Source of the DNA: Fidelibacterota bacterium
GTDB lineage: Bacteria > Fidelibacterota > UBA2242
NCBI GenBank assembly: GCA_023229045.1
Contig: JALOAB010000001.1
Coordinates: forward strand, 1 to 56,269
Direction of reading: 5' to 3'
Length of the DNA: 56,269 nt
Positions 36,001 through 44,120 of the stretch are shown one piece after another (positions within the stretch are counted from its first letter, which is position 1; each line of letters opens with the position of its first letter). Both the position numbers and the translations under genes were made by a program. The notes under the pieces are model-generated. The model searched no databases. It saw nothing but the letters and a program-made list of their open reading frames with translations, and was not told the origin of the DNA.

Positions 36001-37697
36001 GGATACAAATCGGGCAGGCGCAGAGTTAATATCTCATCCTGAGAATAACCATAGTATTCCAGGAATGCTTCATTAACGGCCAGAATCTTGTGGGTAAACC
36101 TTTCGTAAATCAGAATCGGAGCCGGATTGGACTCAAAAAGCAGACGGTAGCGGGATTCACTTTCCAGCAGAGATTGTTGCGCTTTCTTCTGTTCGGTAAT
36201 ATTCTGAACAGCGCCATGAATGCCAACCAGTCGGTTTTTTTCATAATCCCAGACAGGTTGGGCATAAATCCGGAGCCAGATCATCGTGTTATCTTTTGTA
36301 AAAAAACGGATTTCGGACTGGATCGATTCATTCGCCGCTAATTTTTTAAAATCATTATCATCAGTAACGAGATCGTCTTTATGTAATCGGGCTCGCCAAC
36401 CGCCGCTATCAACGAATTCCTGAAACGTGAATCCGGTGATTGACTCAAACGCGCCGCCAACCCAATCCATTGTCAATTCACCATTTTCCTCTACCTTGGC
36501 AGAAAAGACATAATCAGAGACAACCGATGAAATCCGGCGGTAGCGCTTCTCGCTTTGCTTTACTAACTCTTCAAAATGTATTCTTTCTGTGATATCGGCT
36601 ACGATTCCCTGTAAATGAGTAATAGCACCATTTTCATCTCTAATAATAAATGTCCAATCATTGACCCATTTTATTTCACCGGCTTTGGTTACGATCCGAT
36701 AAGGTTCATGTTTATATTTCGTTGTATCGGGAGATTCACTATTTTTACGGACTTCTTCGGCTACTCTCTTTGAATCATCGGGATGGATGCACTCTTCGTA
36801 TGAGATATTTTTATTGATAAGTTCTTCGTTTGTATAGCCTAACAGATTATGGACGCTTTCCGACGCAAACGTCACCGGCCAGCCGGGTTCATTCCGCCAG
36901 GTAAAAGCCACCACCGGACTGCGATTGATGATCGTGTTAGCTTCGCGGAGTTTCTCGGCGGCTTTTTTCTGTTCGGTTTGCCATTTTTGAATCTGCTCCA
37001 GCATTGCGTTAAATCCGTCGTAAAGCGTCCCGATTTCATCCTGGGTAGCCTTGGGCAGACGGATTGAATAATCATGTTCAGCTGAGATTTTCTTGGTCGT
37101 CTCGACTAAATCCAGAAGCGGGCGGGAAACCGTTTTACCAGTATAAAAAGCCAGAAGCAGAGCCAGGCTAAGTCCGACTATCAATACCAATCCGCCCAGA
37201 CCGAGACTTTTTATAATCGTTTTCAATAAACGATGCATTTTATATCGAATCATTAAATATCCAACCGGCATCTCGTCCTGCTTTAACTGCATGGAGTAGA
37301 TCAGGTAACGAGCGCCAACCCGATAATTATCAGGTTCGTAAAAAGGATAACTATAATCCTCAAATTCTGTGCGTGCATAAGAAGCAAACAGGTTTTTGTC
37401 CGAATCAAGAATCCAAGCGTTAACGATCTCATACTCAGAGCGTAATGAGGCTAATATTTCATTAGCCGCCGCGGAATCCATAAAAATTAGCGCTGGAATC
37501 GAGTTGGCGCCGACGATGTTGGCGGTGGATTTCAGACTTTGGATAGTTGTTCGTTGATAGTTAATCTGATCTGAAATGACCTGAAAAACGATAAATATGG
37601 CGATGACTGCGCTGACCGTAATCAACTGGATAATAATCAGTTTCTTCCTGAAAGGCAGTTTCTGAAATATTTCCCAGAGTCGTATTTTCAGTTTCAT
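33072..37697 (-). CDS. Membrane hybrid kinase: CHASE8 - HAMP - PAS x4 - HisKA - HATPase - REC - REC - HPt
   Basis: 1541 residues. Membrane helix (about 19-42), periplasmic domain of the CHASE8 type (about 43-160; NSIPALIFMDSAAANEIL, ASLRSEYEIVNAWILD), second helix (about 163-187), HAMP (about 188-240), four PAS units (about 250-790) with a coiled linker near 640-665, HisKA (acceptor His in NMSHEIRTPMNAIIGL, about 807), HATPase (GGTGLGLAISKQL, about 990), two receivers (acceptor Asp in IDWKMPAMDG about 1100 and MDLEMPVLDG about 1245), and an HPt domain (His in LLHTLKGSSGNIG, about 1396). It contains every step of a phosphorelay except the output. YfiR is encoded 38 bases upstream; in Pseudomonas YfiN the partner of YfiR also carries a CHASE8-type domain. 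Confidence 0.93.
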   Translation of the reverse strand: MKLKIRLWEIFQKLPFRKKLIIIQLITVSAVIAIFIVFQVISDQINYQRTTIQSLKSTANIVGANSIPALIFMDSAAANEILASLRSEYEIVNAWILDSDKNLFASYARTEFEDYSYPFYEPDNYRVGARYLIYSMQLKQDEMPVGYLMIRYKMHRLLKTIIKSLGLGGLVLIVGLSLALLLAFYTGKTVSRPLLDLVETTKKISAEHDYSIRLPKATQDEIGTLYDGFNAMLEQIQKWQTEQKKAAEKLREANTIINRSPVVAFTWRNEPGWPVTFASESVHNLLGYTNEELINKNISYEECIHPDDSKRVAEEVRKNSESPDTTKYKHEPYRIVTKAGEIKWVNDWTFIIRDENGAITHLQGIVADITERIHFEELVKQSEKRYRRISSVVSDYVFSAKVEENGELTMDWVGGAFESITGFTFQEFVDSGGWRARLHKDDLVTDDNDFKKLAANESIQSEIRFFTKDNTMIWLRIYAQPVWDYEKNRLVGIHGAVQNITEQKKAQQSLLESESRYRLLFESNPAPILIYERFTHKILAVNEAFLEYYGYSQDEILTLRLPDLYPEEDQEKIAEVVNSLHGYKNTGEWRHVKKDGAVISVVTCSNDIEYKDRNARVVVVTDVTAQKLIEEQIKNLNAELEKRVAERTTDLVNEIEQRKKIAMTLEQSRMSLRIIIESMPFPVILINQDDTIRDVNQATIDLLGYNLTTELIGQKCNEVLCITEQDSHTILNPKQVIDKQETRITKKNHETIPVLLSAVPIMIDGEHVLLDVFVDITKIKTMEAELIQAREKALEAARAKSDFLANMSHEIRTPMNAIIGLSHLALQTEMDAKQFDYITKIKSSAQNLLEIINDILDFSKIEARKLKLEEVDFNLEKVFQDTANIITFKAHQKNLETIFAIDRNVPRFLIGDPLRLHQILVNLTNNAVKFTESGEILVRAELAEDNDNQVKIRFSIKDTGIGLTKEQQDTLFRSFTQADSSTTRRYGGTGLGLAISKQLTELMNGEIWVESALGEGSTFYFTANFKKQIDRKAEEFIPSPDLRGMKVLVCDDNKNARLIIREMLDAYSFKVTEADSGEAAIQLIRKNLIEPFQLLLIDWKMPAMDGIETIKMIRKDTKIPHTPAIIMVSAYSQEEVLQNIEKVGIDAFLLKPVSYSTLFDTIMQVFGKGASKRKRESTRGQFFRSELSLIQGAKIMLVEDNEINQQVTSELLTTNGLRVMIAENGQVAVRKCHASSPAEYDLIFMDLEMPVLDGYQATQQIRRIPGFENLPIIALTADAMSDVKTVALEAGMNDYITKPIDPSEVYKMLVKWIPPKSVKRKSKERIDVGMTAPGNFPPIPGIDTYSGLKRVAGNIPLYNRILRNFSKENRDVIEKLESYVAQNNIDAAEHLLHTLKGSSGNIGAQNLHKVASTLNAELKSGKTDSVSIKQLIDQLKIELDFVRNAINSADLPVDNTIAAKPEKKAKKPVDPGERIKELKDLLSEYDARAGDVFRVLESELSRSIPPADLNNIAESIEKYDYDRALSMLEKFIEQKEEIKKS

Positions 37698-37735
37698 AAC
37701 AGATTCATCCTTTTATAGATGAGGTTGGCGCTGTG

Positions 37736-38278
37736 TCATTCGATAATGCGGGCTAATTTTAATAACTGCGAGCTGGCTTTTAGTCCGGCGTTTTCCAATT
37801 TAACCGGATTCATTTCAAATTTTACCATATCATCCTGGATAAAGAAATTGATCATAACACCTCGTTTACAGAATCCTGTGGTACTGGCGATGGTCAATGT
37901 TCTGCGATTGGCAATCTGTTTCAATATCGCCTCAAGCTGAGTATTTTTGGATTCGGCGATATATAAGATGTGACAGTATTTTAGTTCCCGCAGACTTTTA
38001 TAATGTTTAATTTGAATAGGCAGTTTTCCGACCAGTTTTTTTTCAGCCATCTGCTGAAATGAACTGATAATTTCGTCGTCGCCCAGGACGCCAATTATGA
38101 AAGCCTGATCTTTTTCGATCTGCGGCCAGGCGATATACTTGGTGAAATTATATACAAAAGCCGTTTTTAAATTGTTTAATTCAGGTCCGGGATTTAATGG
38201 CAGATGGGCTTTTGTGGATGCAATAACGGCGAGTAGAAAGCCGAGTATTTTCAAAAGAGTACTATTTTTAAATCGCAT
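37736..38278 (-). CDS. YfiR family (DUF4154) periplasmic protein
   Basis: 180 residues with a signal peptide or short anchor (MRFKNSTLLKILGFLLAVIASTKA). The family pattern is clear: LKTAFVYNFTKYIAWP, FIIGVLGDD, CHILYIAES, TIASTTGFCKRGVMINFF, and a C-terminal LENAGLKASSQLLKLARI. In Pseudomonas YfiR holds the diguanylate cyclase YfiN inactive in the periplasm. It lies between the TonB-dependent receptor (43 bases) and the CHASE8 kinase (38 bases), so here its target is probably that kinase. Only two cysteines remain (about 105 and 137), fewer than in the Pseudomonas protein. Confidence 0.88.
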   Translation of the reverse strand: MRFKNSTLLKILGFLLAVIASTKAHLPLNPGPELNNLKTAFVYNFTKYIAWPQIEKDQAFIIGVLGDDEIISSFQQMAEKKLVGKLPIQIKHYKSLRELKYCHILYIAESKNTQLEAILKQIANRRTLTIASTTGFCKRGVMINFFIQDDMVKFEMNPVKLENAGLKASSQLLKLARIIE

Positions 38279-38321
38279 GTAAAAGTACGAATCTCATATT
38301 ATCGCGGAAGAGTTTATCATT

Positions 38322-40289
38322 TTAAATTTGATAACCCAGTTTAAATAAAAAAGTACGTTGGGGTTGCCGATATCGAAGTGGTGCCAGATTGGAAGGATGA
38401 TAATAACGCGCATCCAGCAGATTATTTACAGCCAATTGCAATTCCAGCTTAGAAATGGGATAGTAATTGATCACTCCGTTCAGAACTAAATAAGGATCGA
38501 TATAATAATCGTCCGCAGTAGAATCATGTTGGGGATTTTTGCGACGACTGAGATAATTGCCCCGCAGATTGCATTTCAAATTTGACAATAAAGTATAGCC
38601 GATTCCGGCATTTAAGCCATGCTTGGCAATCTCGGGTACTACACTGTCGTCCGAATATTTTGAATCGTTATAGGTATAATTCAGATAGAATTGGATTTTA
38701 TTACGACTATATTCAAGATTCGCTTCCAGACCGCTGGTATTCATTTCTTCGGCATTAATCCACTTGTCAGCCGCCTGTTCCAGCAGATTGCGAATCTGGT
38801 TTCTATAAATTGACAGGTCGATTCGGCTATATTTAGTCAGAGTAAATATATTCGCCAACTCGATTGATTTCATGTATTCAGGTTCCAGATCAGGATTGCC
38901 TTTCTCCCAGTTGTAATCCCATGGTCTGGGTGCGCGGAAGGCTTCCGTGTAGAGCAGTTTTGCGGTATAGATTTTCTTCCCGTAGACTACACCCAAACGC
39001 GGCGTAAAAACGGTTCCGTAATAGGAACTCCGGTCAAGACGGGCGCCGATTGTGACTTCGAGCGCTTTAACCAACCGGTATTGAGTTTGGAAATAAAGGC
39101 TGATCAGAGTATTAATTTCAAAATCCGGTTCAGGCGGTTTTTGTGGCGCGACATCCGGATCATTACTAAAGGATTTAGCGAAATCATCAGCCAGTTTTTC
39201 AGATTCCATCACTAAACCGGTCACCAGATTGGCTTTTTCGCCAATCTCGTAATCGAACTGTTCTTCAAGTCCAAGCAATGAATTGGGTCGGTAATAGCGA
39301 CTCTGCCCGCTATCAGTTTTGACGTAAATGGTATTGTCCATTACGGTGGCATTGCGATAATACACCTGTGATTTCAATGACCATTTTTGGTTTTTAGAAT
39401 AGGCATGATTCAAATAAGCATTGATAAAGCGTATATGAAAATTGGTGCCGCTGTCATGAAAGTTGGCGCTAACCGTGTCAACCGTCGTCCGCGAAGCCTG
39501 TTTATCCTGGAGGGTGATTCCAAAACGAACATTTTTATAGTTAATTTTTGAGTCGATTCCGAAGTCATTTTCGAAATTTTCCATTTCTTTCGACCAGTTC
39601 CAGTCGCCCTCTTCCCCACCTAAATGAGCTTTTTCGGTCTGCTTGTAATGCGCGGCTATGATGGCATTAAATGGTGAATCAGTGGGATTGATCTTATGTG
39701 AAAAATCGGCAAATAGCGTTCCGAAGGAACCCGCCGTGAGGTGTGCTTCAGCTTTCGGGCTATCTTCGGGATCTTTGGTGATAATATTGATAATGCCGCA
39801 GATGGCGTTGGTTCCGTATAGCGCGGAGGACGGCCCGTAAACCACTTCAATTCGTCTGACGTTCTGCAGGTTGTACTGGTAACCGCCATAAAAACCACCG
39901 GAATTCAATTCATTGATCTGGATCCCGTCGATTAGCACCAGGATCAGGTTGTTCTGGCTGGGCGCGCCCCGTTGAAAAGAATAACTATTGAATCCCTGAA
40001 TATTCCGGAACTGGAATCCGGGTAAATCTTTGAGAACATCTTCCAGACTGTGATAAGCTCGTTCCTTGATCTGATTGGCCGTAATAATCCGGACGGTGGC
40101 CGGGACTTTTTCGATCAACTGAGCTTTTTTGGTAGCGGTAGCGACCTTGATATTCATTAGCGCGCTTAAATCCAACTCGAGCCATTCGTCGATTTCGGAA
40201 CTATGCGCAATACTTAAACTCACTAGCAAAAACAGTACAGAAAAGCCGTTAAATCTCCACTTATTCCTAACGGTTTTTGCGACGGACAT
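38322..40289 (-). CDS. TonB-dependent outer-membrane receptor, sensor-operon linked
   Basis: 655 residues. Signal peptide (about 1-29), then ELDLSALMNIKVATATKKAQLIEKVPATVRIITANQI, a common start for small siderophore/colicin-type receptors. The plug (about 55-165) shows LEDVLKDLPGFQF, LILVLIDGIQIN, VRRIEVVYGPSSALYGTNAICGIINIITK. The barrel ends LFKLGYQI. No STN domain and no sigma/anti-sigma pair is nearby. As first gene of the operon it may import or merely sense an outside compound and pass the signal to YfiR. Ligand unknown. Confidence 0.9.
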   Translation of the reverse strand: MSVAKTVRNKWRFNGFSVLFLLVSLSIAHSSEIDEWLELDLSALMNIKVATATKKAQLIEKVPATVRIITANQIKERAYHSLEDVLKDLPGFQFRNIQGFNSYSFQRGAPSQNNLILVLIDGIQINELNSGGFYGGYQYNLQNVRRIEVVYGPSSALYGTNAICGIINIITKDPEDSPKAEAHLTAGSFGTLFADFSHKINPTDSPFNAIIAAHYKQTEKAHLGGEEGDWNWSKEMENFENDFGIDSKINYKNVRFGITLQDKQASRTTVDTVSANFHDSGTNFHIRFINAYLNHAYSKNQKWSLKSQVYYRNATVMDNTIYVKTDSGQSRYYRPNSLLGLEEQFDYEIGEKANLVTGLVMESEKLADDFAKSFSNDPDVAPQKPPEPDFEINTLISLYFQTQYRLVKALEVTIGARLDRSSYYGTVFTPRLGVVYGKKIYTAKLLYTEAFRAPRPWDYNWEKGNPDLEPEYMKSIELANIFTLTKYSRIDLSIYRNQIRNLLEQAADKWINAEEMNTSGLEANLEYSRNKIQFYLNYTYNDSKYSDDSVVPEIAKHGLNAGIGYTLLSNLKCNLRGNYLSRRKNPQHDSTADDYYIDPYLVLNGVINYYPISKLELQLAVNNLLDARYYHPSNLAPLRYRQPQRTFLFKLGYQI

Positions 40290-40337
40290 ATTTTTTGAGT
40301 TTAAAATAATTTCATATTATAAAAATCGTACAGCGTT

Positions 40338-40366
40338 ATATTAGTGAAGAATTAACTGAATGTCAA
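40338..40366 (-). promoter_or_regulatory. Sigma-70-type promoter of the TBDR-YfiR-kinase operon
   Basis: Read on the minus strand: a perfect -35 TTGACA (40361-40366), a 17-base spacer, and -10 TAATAT (40338-40343). It ends 48 bases before the receptor ATG at 40289. This is the best promoter match in the window and the only one visible for the five-gene run of about 14 kb. Confidence 0.75.
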
Positions 40367-40461
40367 CAAAGATGTAGGCCGATTCTGTGAGTATAATCAT
40401 ATCGTTTATCTTTAATAAAGCACTAACGATAATATGGCTCTCAACATTTTTAATAATAGGT

Positions 40462-43446
40462 CTAACGAATAAGCACCATCTTCCTGGTAATATTGAAACC
40501 AGTCGATGTTCTCAGTGAATATAAATAGACACCACTTGACACTAATCGCCCTACATGATCCTTACCATTCCAGGTTACGTTATGGCAACCAGCCTGGCAA
40601 TATTCATCGTACAATCTGACCACTTCCCGCCCCATCATATCATATACACTTAACGAAATTTGAGTTGGTTTTGGCAAATCGAAAGAAATGTTAGTTGTAG
40701 GATTAAAGGGATTAGGAGTATTTTGAGTCAACCGATATTGTACCGGTAATAAAGCGGGCTCCATTTCTTTGAAATATTCCGCGTTCCCGAAAATCAGCTT
40801 ATAATCGCCTTGTTTTGTATCGGCTGGAATCGTAATGCCATCATCAGTATTTAAATAAATTAGCCGATTCGTCTGCCGATCGAGTATTCCGATAACGAAA
40901 TTAGCAAAATTGTTGATCCCTTCGATGTTCATTTGCAGGTCGTAATTAGTCTGATTCTTGACGCAGAGGTTGAATTGACTGCCTATATTAATTTCCGGAC
41001 AATGTTCAACAGAAAGGAATTTATAATTAATTGACAAGTCTGGTTCATAGATGTAAATACTTGCCTTTTCGAAGGTCGCTGGCGGATATAAATAATCCCA
41101 GTTATCAAAATCCCGGCTGGCGTTTTCATGCAGGCCAATTATCGCTGTAGCGTAGTGCCGCTCATTACTCGCTATTGAACATCGTATGTTTCGTTCGGCG
41201 GTGAAGATCGGCATACTCCTTTTGGTCAAGGTTGAGGCTGTATTATATGGAATCAAAAGGGAATCAAGATTATCTAAATTGTTGAAATAATATCCGGAAT
41301 AGACTTTAAACACCGCCGGCTGGCTCCAGCTACCGTCCCAGGAATAGATCGTACGATTATTCGCCAGACCGTTGGCTTGAAGCACTTTACTCCATTCGAC
41401 ATCGCGAGCGAACGGATTAGAAATCAAATTCCAACCATCATGCAGGGGAATCGAATAAGTAAAACTATTTGTTAAAACTACCGAATTAATCTCGCGCGAT
41501 ATTTTTAAAGGGCTTCGACTCAGGATCCAGAATGCTCGTCCTGGTTGGAAATTGAAAATCGCACTACCATCATATTTTACCTGATAGTTTGATTCAGCGC
41601 CATTATCCCAGAAAGCATTCCAGTCAGCAGGTGCTTTTCCAGTTAGAAAATCCGATATGGGTAAATTAATCTTACCCGGCATTCCAATAATCCGATAATT
41701 TTCGGTGTCATCAGCATCTCCAAAACTGATTTTCTGCGAGAGCGCTAATGTATCAGGACAGTTAAAAATGGTAAATACTGGACTTACTGAATAGATTTTA
41801 TATGAAGCTGCATCGCTGATTTTAACAACACAGGAATCCGAGGAAACCGACGCAACTTGCCAGTCGTAATTACCGATGTCAGATGATATACTACTCACGA
41901 TCGGGGACCAGGTATGTCCATTATTGACTGAATATTCAATTTTCAGGGAGTTGATATCGCTAGCATTCCATTCAATTTTGTAGGTTTTACCAGCCTGCCA
42001 TATTCCATTTGCAACAGGTGAGTTGATGGTGATTTCCGGAACCACTCCATAGGCTTTAATCGCCAGATCGTATTGACCGTCTTCGTCATTGCCAATCGAA
42101 GACCAGGCTACTCCATTTGAACTGACCCAACAAACCCCGGACTCGATTACCGGATCGGCGTACCCTTCGGATGCAAATTCGGCCGGAACCGGATAAGTAT
42201 AGTACGGCGTCGTATACTTGACTTTAACGTAACAATCTTCACCTTCAGCTAACGTGATTGTATCCGGGAGATCAAAAGTATAATATCCCGGCCAGGCACA
42301 GGTTTTCGAAGTAATAGATATCAGTTTATCCGAATCCAGTAATTCTGTACCGTTGAATTCATCGTAAATATCAATCGCTATAGTAGCATTAGCCGCATTC
42401 GCCCAAGTGCCAATTTTTTGAATTTTAACAGGTTCATCGGCTACGAATCTGACAAGTCCGGCCGAAAAGCTACTACCATAGCCAACGGCACCGATACTGC
42501 CCAAATAATCATAGCCAATGACTTTTGAATTAGAAACGTATTCCAAACTATACGGAAAATAGCCACAGGTCGAATTAACTTTGGTATCATTGTACGAAAT
42601 ATAAAAATATCCATCTTCGCCAAATTCAGGTCCCCAGCTGTTTTTTATTATCCAGGCGCCCGTCCCTCCGTCTGACACCTTGGTGTCATCCCAACCAGCT
42701 ATCAGAACGGCGTGATTTGTACTGGAATCTGCTGAACCATTGTAACAGTAAGTATAATCAGATGAATTATAGGAATTATCCTCCCAGCGCATTGTCGTAT
42801 ACAACGCTCCAAAATCGATTAAAGCTTGTTTGATTATATCCATATCGTTGGGTAATTGGCGCATATCAGTTATATATGCGACCTCACTAAATCCGGATGG
42901 ACAATCTCCAGCCTCCGCTGTATACGGATCATCCGTTTCCAAAAGCGGCCCGGATTTTCTGGTAAAGTAGGCCATGGCCATATTCATATTACCGCCTTCA
43001 CAAGATTCATATGCGAATCCATGACAGTTGTTAAGATTATCCTCCGAAAGGTCATATTCTCCGAAATCCGCTTTTTTCCATTTCGATTCTATGGCTCCCA
43101 TGGCCGCAAATGCCCAGCATGATCCGCAATTGCCTTGATTTTTCACAGAGGTTAACATAGATGCACCATCAGCTCCGGCGGTACGCAGATCATATACAGC
43201 ATCCGTAATCACAACCCGTTCTCTCGCATTCGCATTCCAACCAGCAAAACTTGGTCGAAAAGGCGGCGGTATTTCACCCAATATAAATCCGTATTGCGAT
43301 ATTTCCGGACTATATCTACCAGTTAACTTCCTTTCCTGATATTTGATGAAATCCGGATTAAGTGGCGCAATTTGCCAGGATTCAGCCGCAAATGTGATAA
43401 GCGCGAATAAGAGTAGCAGAACAAGGGTATTTAGTATCTTCTTCAT
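40462..43446 (-). CDS. Secreted papain-family (C1A) protease with C-terminal FCB sorting domain
   Basis: About 994 residues. The ATG at 43446 (MKKILNTLVLLLLFALITFAA) has an AAAGGT site and starts a signal peptide; an in-frame ATG six codons upstream is less likely. After a short pro-region comes the C1A domain: catalytic Cys110 in QGNCGSCWAF, His in TNHAVLIAGW, Asn in IIKNSWGPEFGEDGYF. A lectin-like C1A-associated domain (about 310-460) and an Ig-like region (about 465-560) follow, then a beta-rich region and a C-terminal sorting domain (about 905-994) with QNTPNPFNPTTNISF, WNGKDHVGRLVSSGVYLYSL and KMVLIR. That tail is the FlgD-like type A domain of FCB-phylum secretion (type IX-like). Extracellular peptide breakdown is the likely role. 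Confidence 0.9.
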   Translation of the reverse strand: MKKILNTLVLLLLFALITFAAESWQIAPLNPDFIKYQERKLTGRYSPEISQYGFILGEIPPPFRPSFAGWNANARERVVITDAVYDLRTAGADGASMLTSVKNQGNCGSCWAFAAMGAIESKWKKADFGEYDLSEDNLNNCHGFAYESCEGGNMNMAMAYFTRKSGPLLETDDPYTAEAGDCPSGFSEVAYITDMRQLPNDMDIIKQALIDFGALYTTMRWEDNSYNSSDYTYCYNGSADSSTNHAVLIAGWDDTKVSDGGTGAWIIKNSWGPEFGEDGYFYISYNDTKVNSTCGYFPYSLEYVSNSKVIGYDYLGSIGAVGYGSSFSAGLVRFVADEPVKIQKIGTWANAANATIAIDIYDEFNGTELLDSDKLISITSKTCAWPGYYTFDLPDTITLAEGEDCYVKVKYTTPYYTYPVPAEFASEGYADPVIESGVCWVSSNGVAWSSIGNDEDGQYDLAIKAYGVVPEITINSPVANGIWQAGKTYKIEWNASDINSLKIEYSVNNGHTWSPIVSSISSDIGNYDWQVASVSSDSCVVKISDAASYKIYSVSPVFTIFNCPDTLALSQKISFGDADDTENYRIIGMPGKINLPISDFLTGKAPADWNAFWDNGAESNYQVKYDGSAIFNFQPGRAFWILSRSPLKISREINSVVLTNSFTYSIPLHDGWNLISNPFARDVEWSKVLQANGLANNRTIYSWDGSWSQPAVFKVYSGYYFNNLDNLDSLLIPYNTASTLTKRSMPIFTAERNIRCSIASNERHYATAIIGLHENASRDFDNWDYLYPPATFEKASIYIYEPDLSINYKFLSVEHCPEINIGSQFNLCVKNQTNYDLQMNIEGINNFANFVIGILDRQTNRLIYLNTDDGITIPADTKQGDYKLIFGNAEYFKEMEPALLPVQYRLTQNTPNPFNPTTNISFDLPKPTQISLSVYDMMGREVVRLYDEYCQAGCHNVTWNGKDHVGRLVSSGVYLYSLRTSTGFNITRKMVLIR

Positions 43447-43466
43447 ATAATTACCTTTTAACATAA

Positions 43467-43928
43467 TTAGGGACGACCGGGTGGCATCCCGATAGGATCA
43501 TTTTCAGGTTCTCCGCTAAAAATAACGGCGACGACGATTCCGACAACTACAGCTGAACCGGCATACAAATAGCCTCTGGGTATTTTCTTCAATTCAGTCG
43601 CACGGACTTCGAAGTAATAATCAGCATAATTCTCACCGGGTTGAAATTCCTGGACATAATTCCAAACTGCTTTTCGTTGCGTACCGGCGAATTTTCCTTT
43701 GCCGATATCTCCTTTAATATTTGAAGGTTTCAGACTATAATCAGGCAGATCCCTCCTTTTCAAAATAACATCGACCTTATATTTCATTTTCGGATTGCCA
43801 GCCAGGTCATAGCGGATTTCTATATTCTGGCCATCCAGCGTAAAGTCAATATTGGTCACCCGAACTTCCTGAGATGACAGTACAGTCGTAAGTAACAATA
43901 AGAAAGATAAAATTCGGTACATTTTCAT
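43467..43928 (-). CDS. Small secreted/membrane protein upstream of the C1A protease
   Basis: Not recognised; 153 residues from the ATG at 43928 (GAAAGG site). The longer frame to 44003 would bury the signal peptide MKMYRILSFLLLLTTVLSS. A beta-sandwich-like stretch (EVRVTNIDFTLDGQNIEIRY, then KYKVDVILKRRD and YYFEVRATELKK) is followed by one membrane helix (about 124-140, YLYAGSAVVVGIVVAVIFSG) and a short tail rich in Pro and Gly. Similar beta-plus-helix proteins accompany FCB secreted proteins. Stop lies 20 bases before the protease start, so they form one unit. Confidence 0.7.
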   Translation of the reverse strand: MKMYRILSFLLLLTTVLSSQEVRVTNIDFTLDGQNIEIRYDLAGNPKMKYKVDVILKRRDLPDYSLKPSNIKGDIGKGKFAGTQRKAVWNYVQEFQPGENYADYYFEVRATELKKIPRGYLYAGSAVVVGIVVAVIFSGEPENDPIGMPPGRP

Positions 43929-44120
43929 AAAAAACCTTTCAGCTTTATTTGGTAATTTATATTGAGGTAGGCATTTTAGTCCGTTCAAATTATGCTCAAT
44001 CAACTCACACAGTCAGATATTATCAATTTCAGGAAGCAAATTCAATAAAATATTTCAGGATTCTTGATAAATAATCGGCTTACCCATTCATCAATTATTT
44101 CAAATTCAGGAAATTATTAG

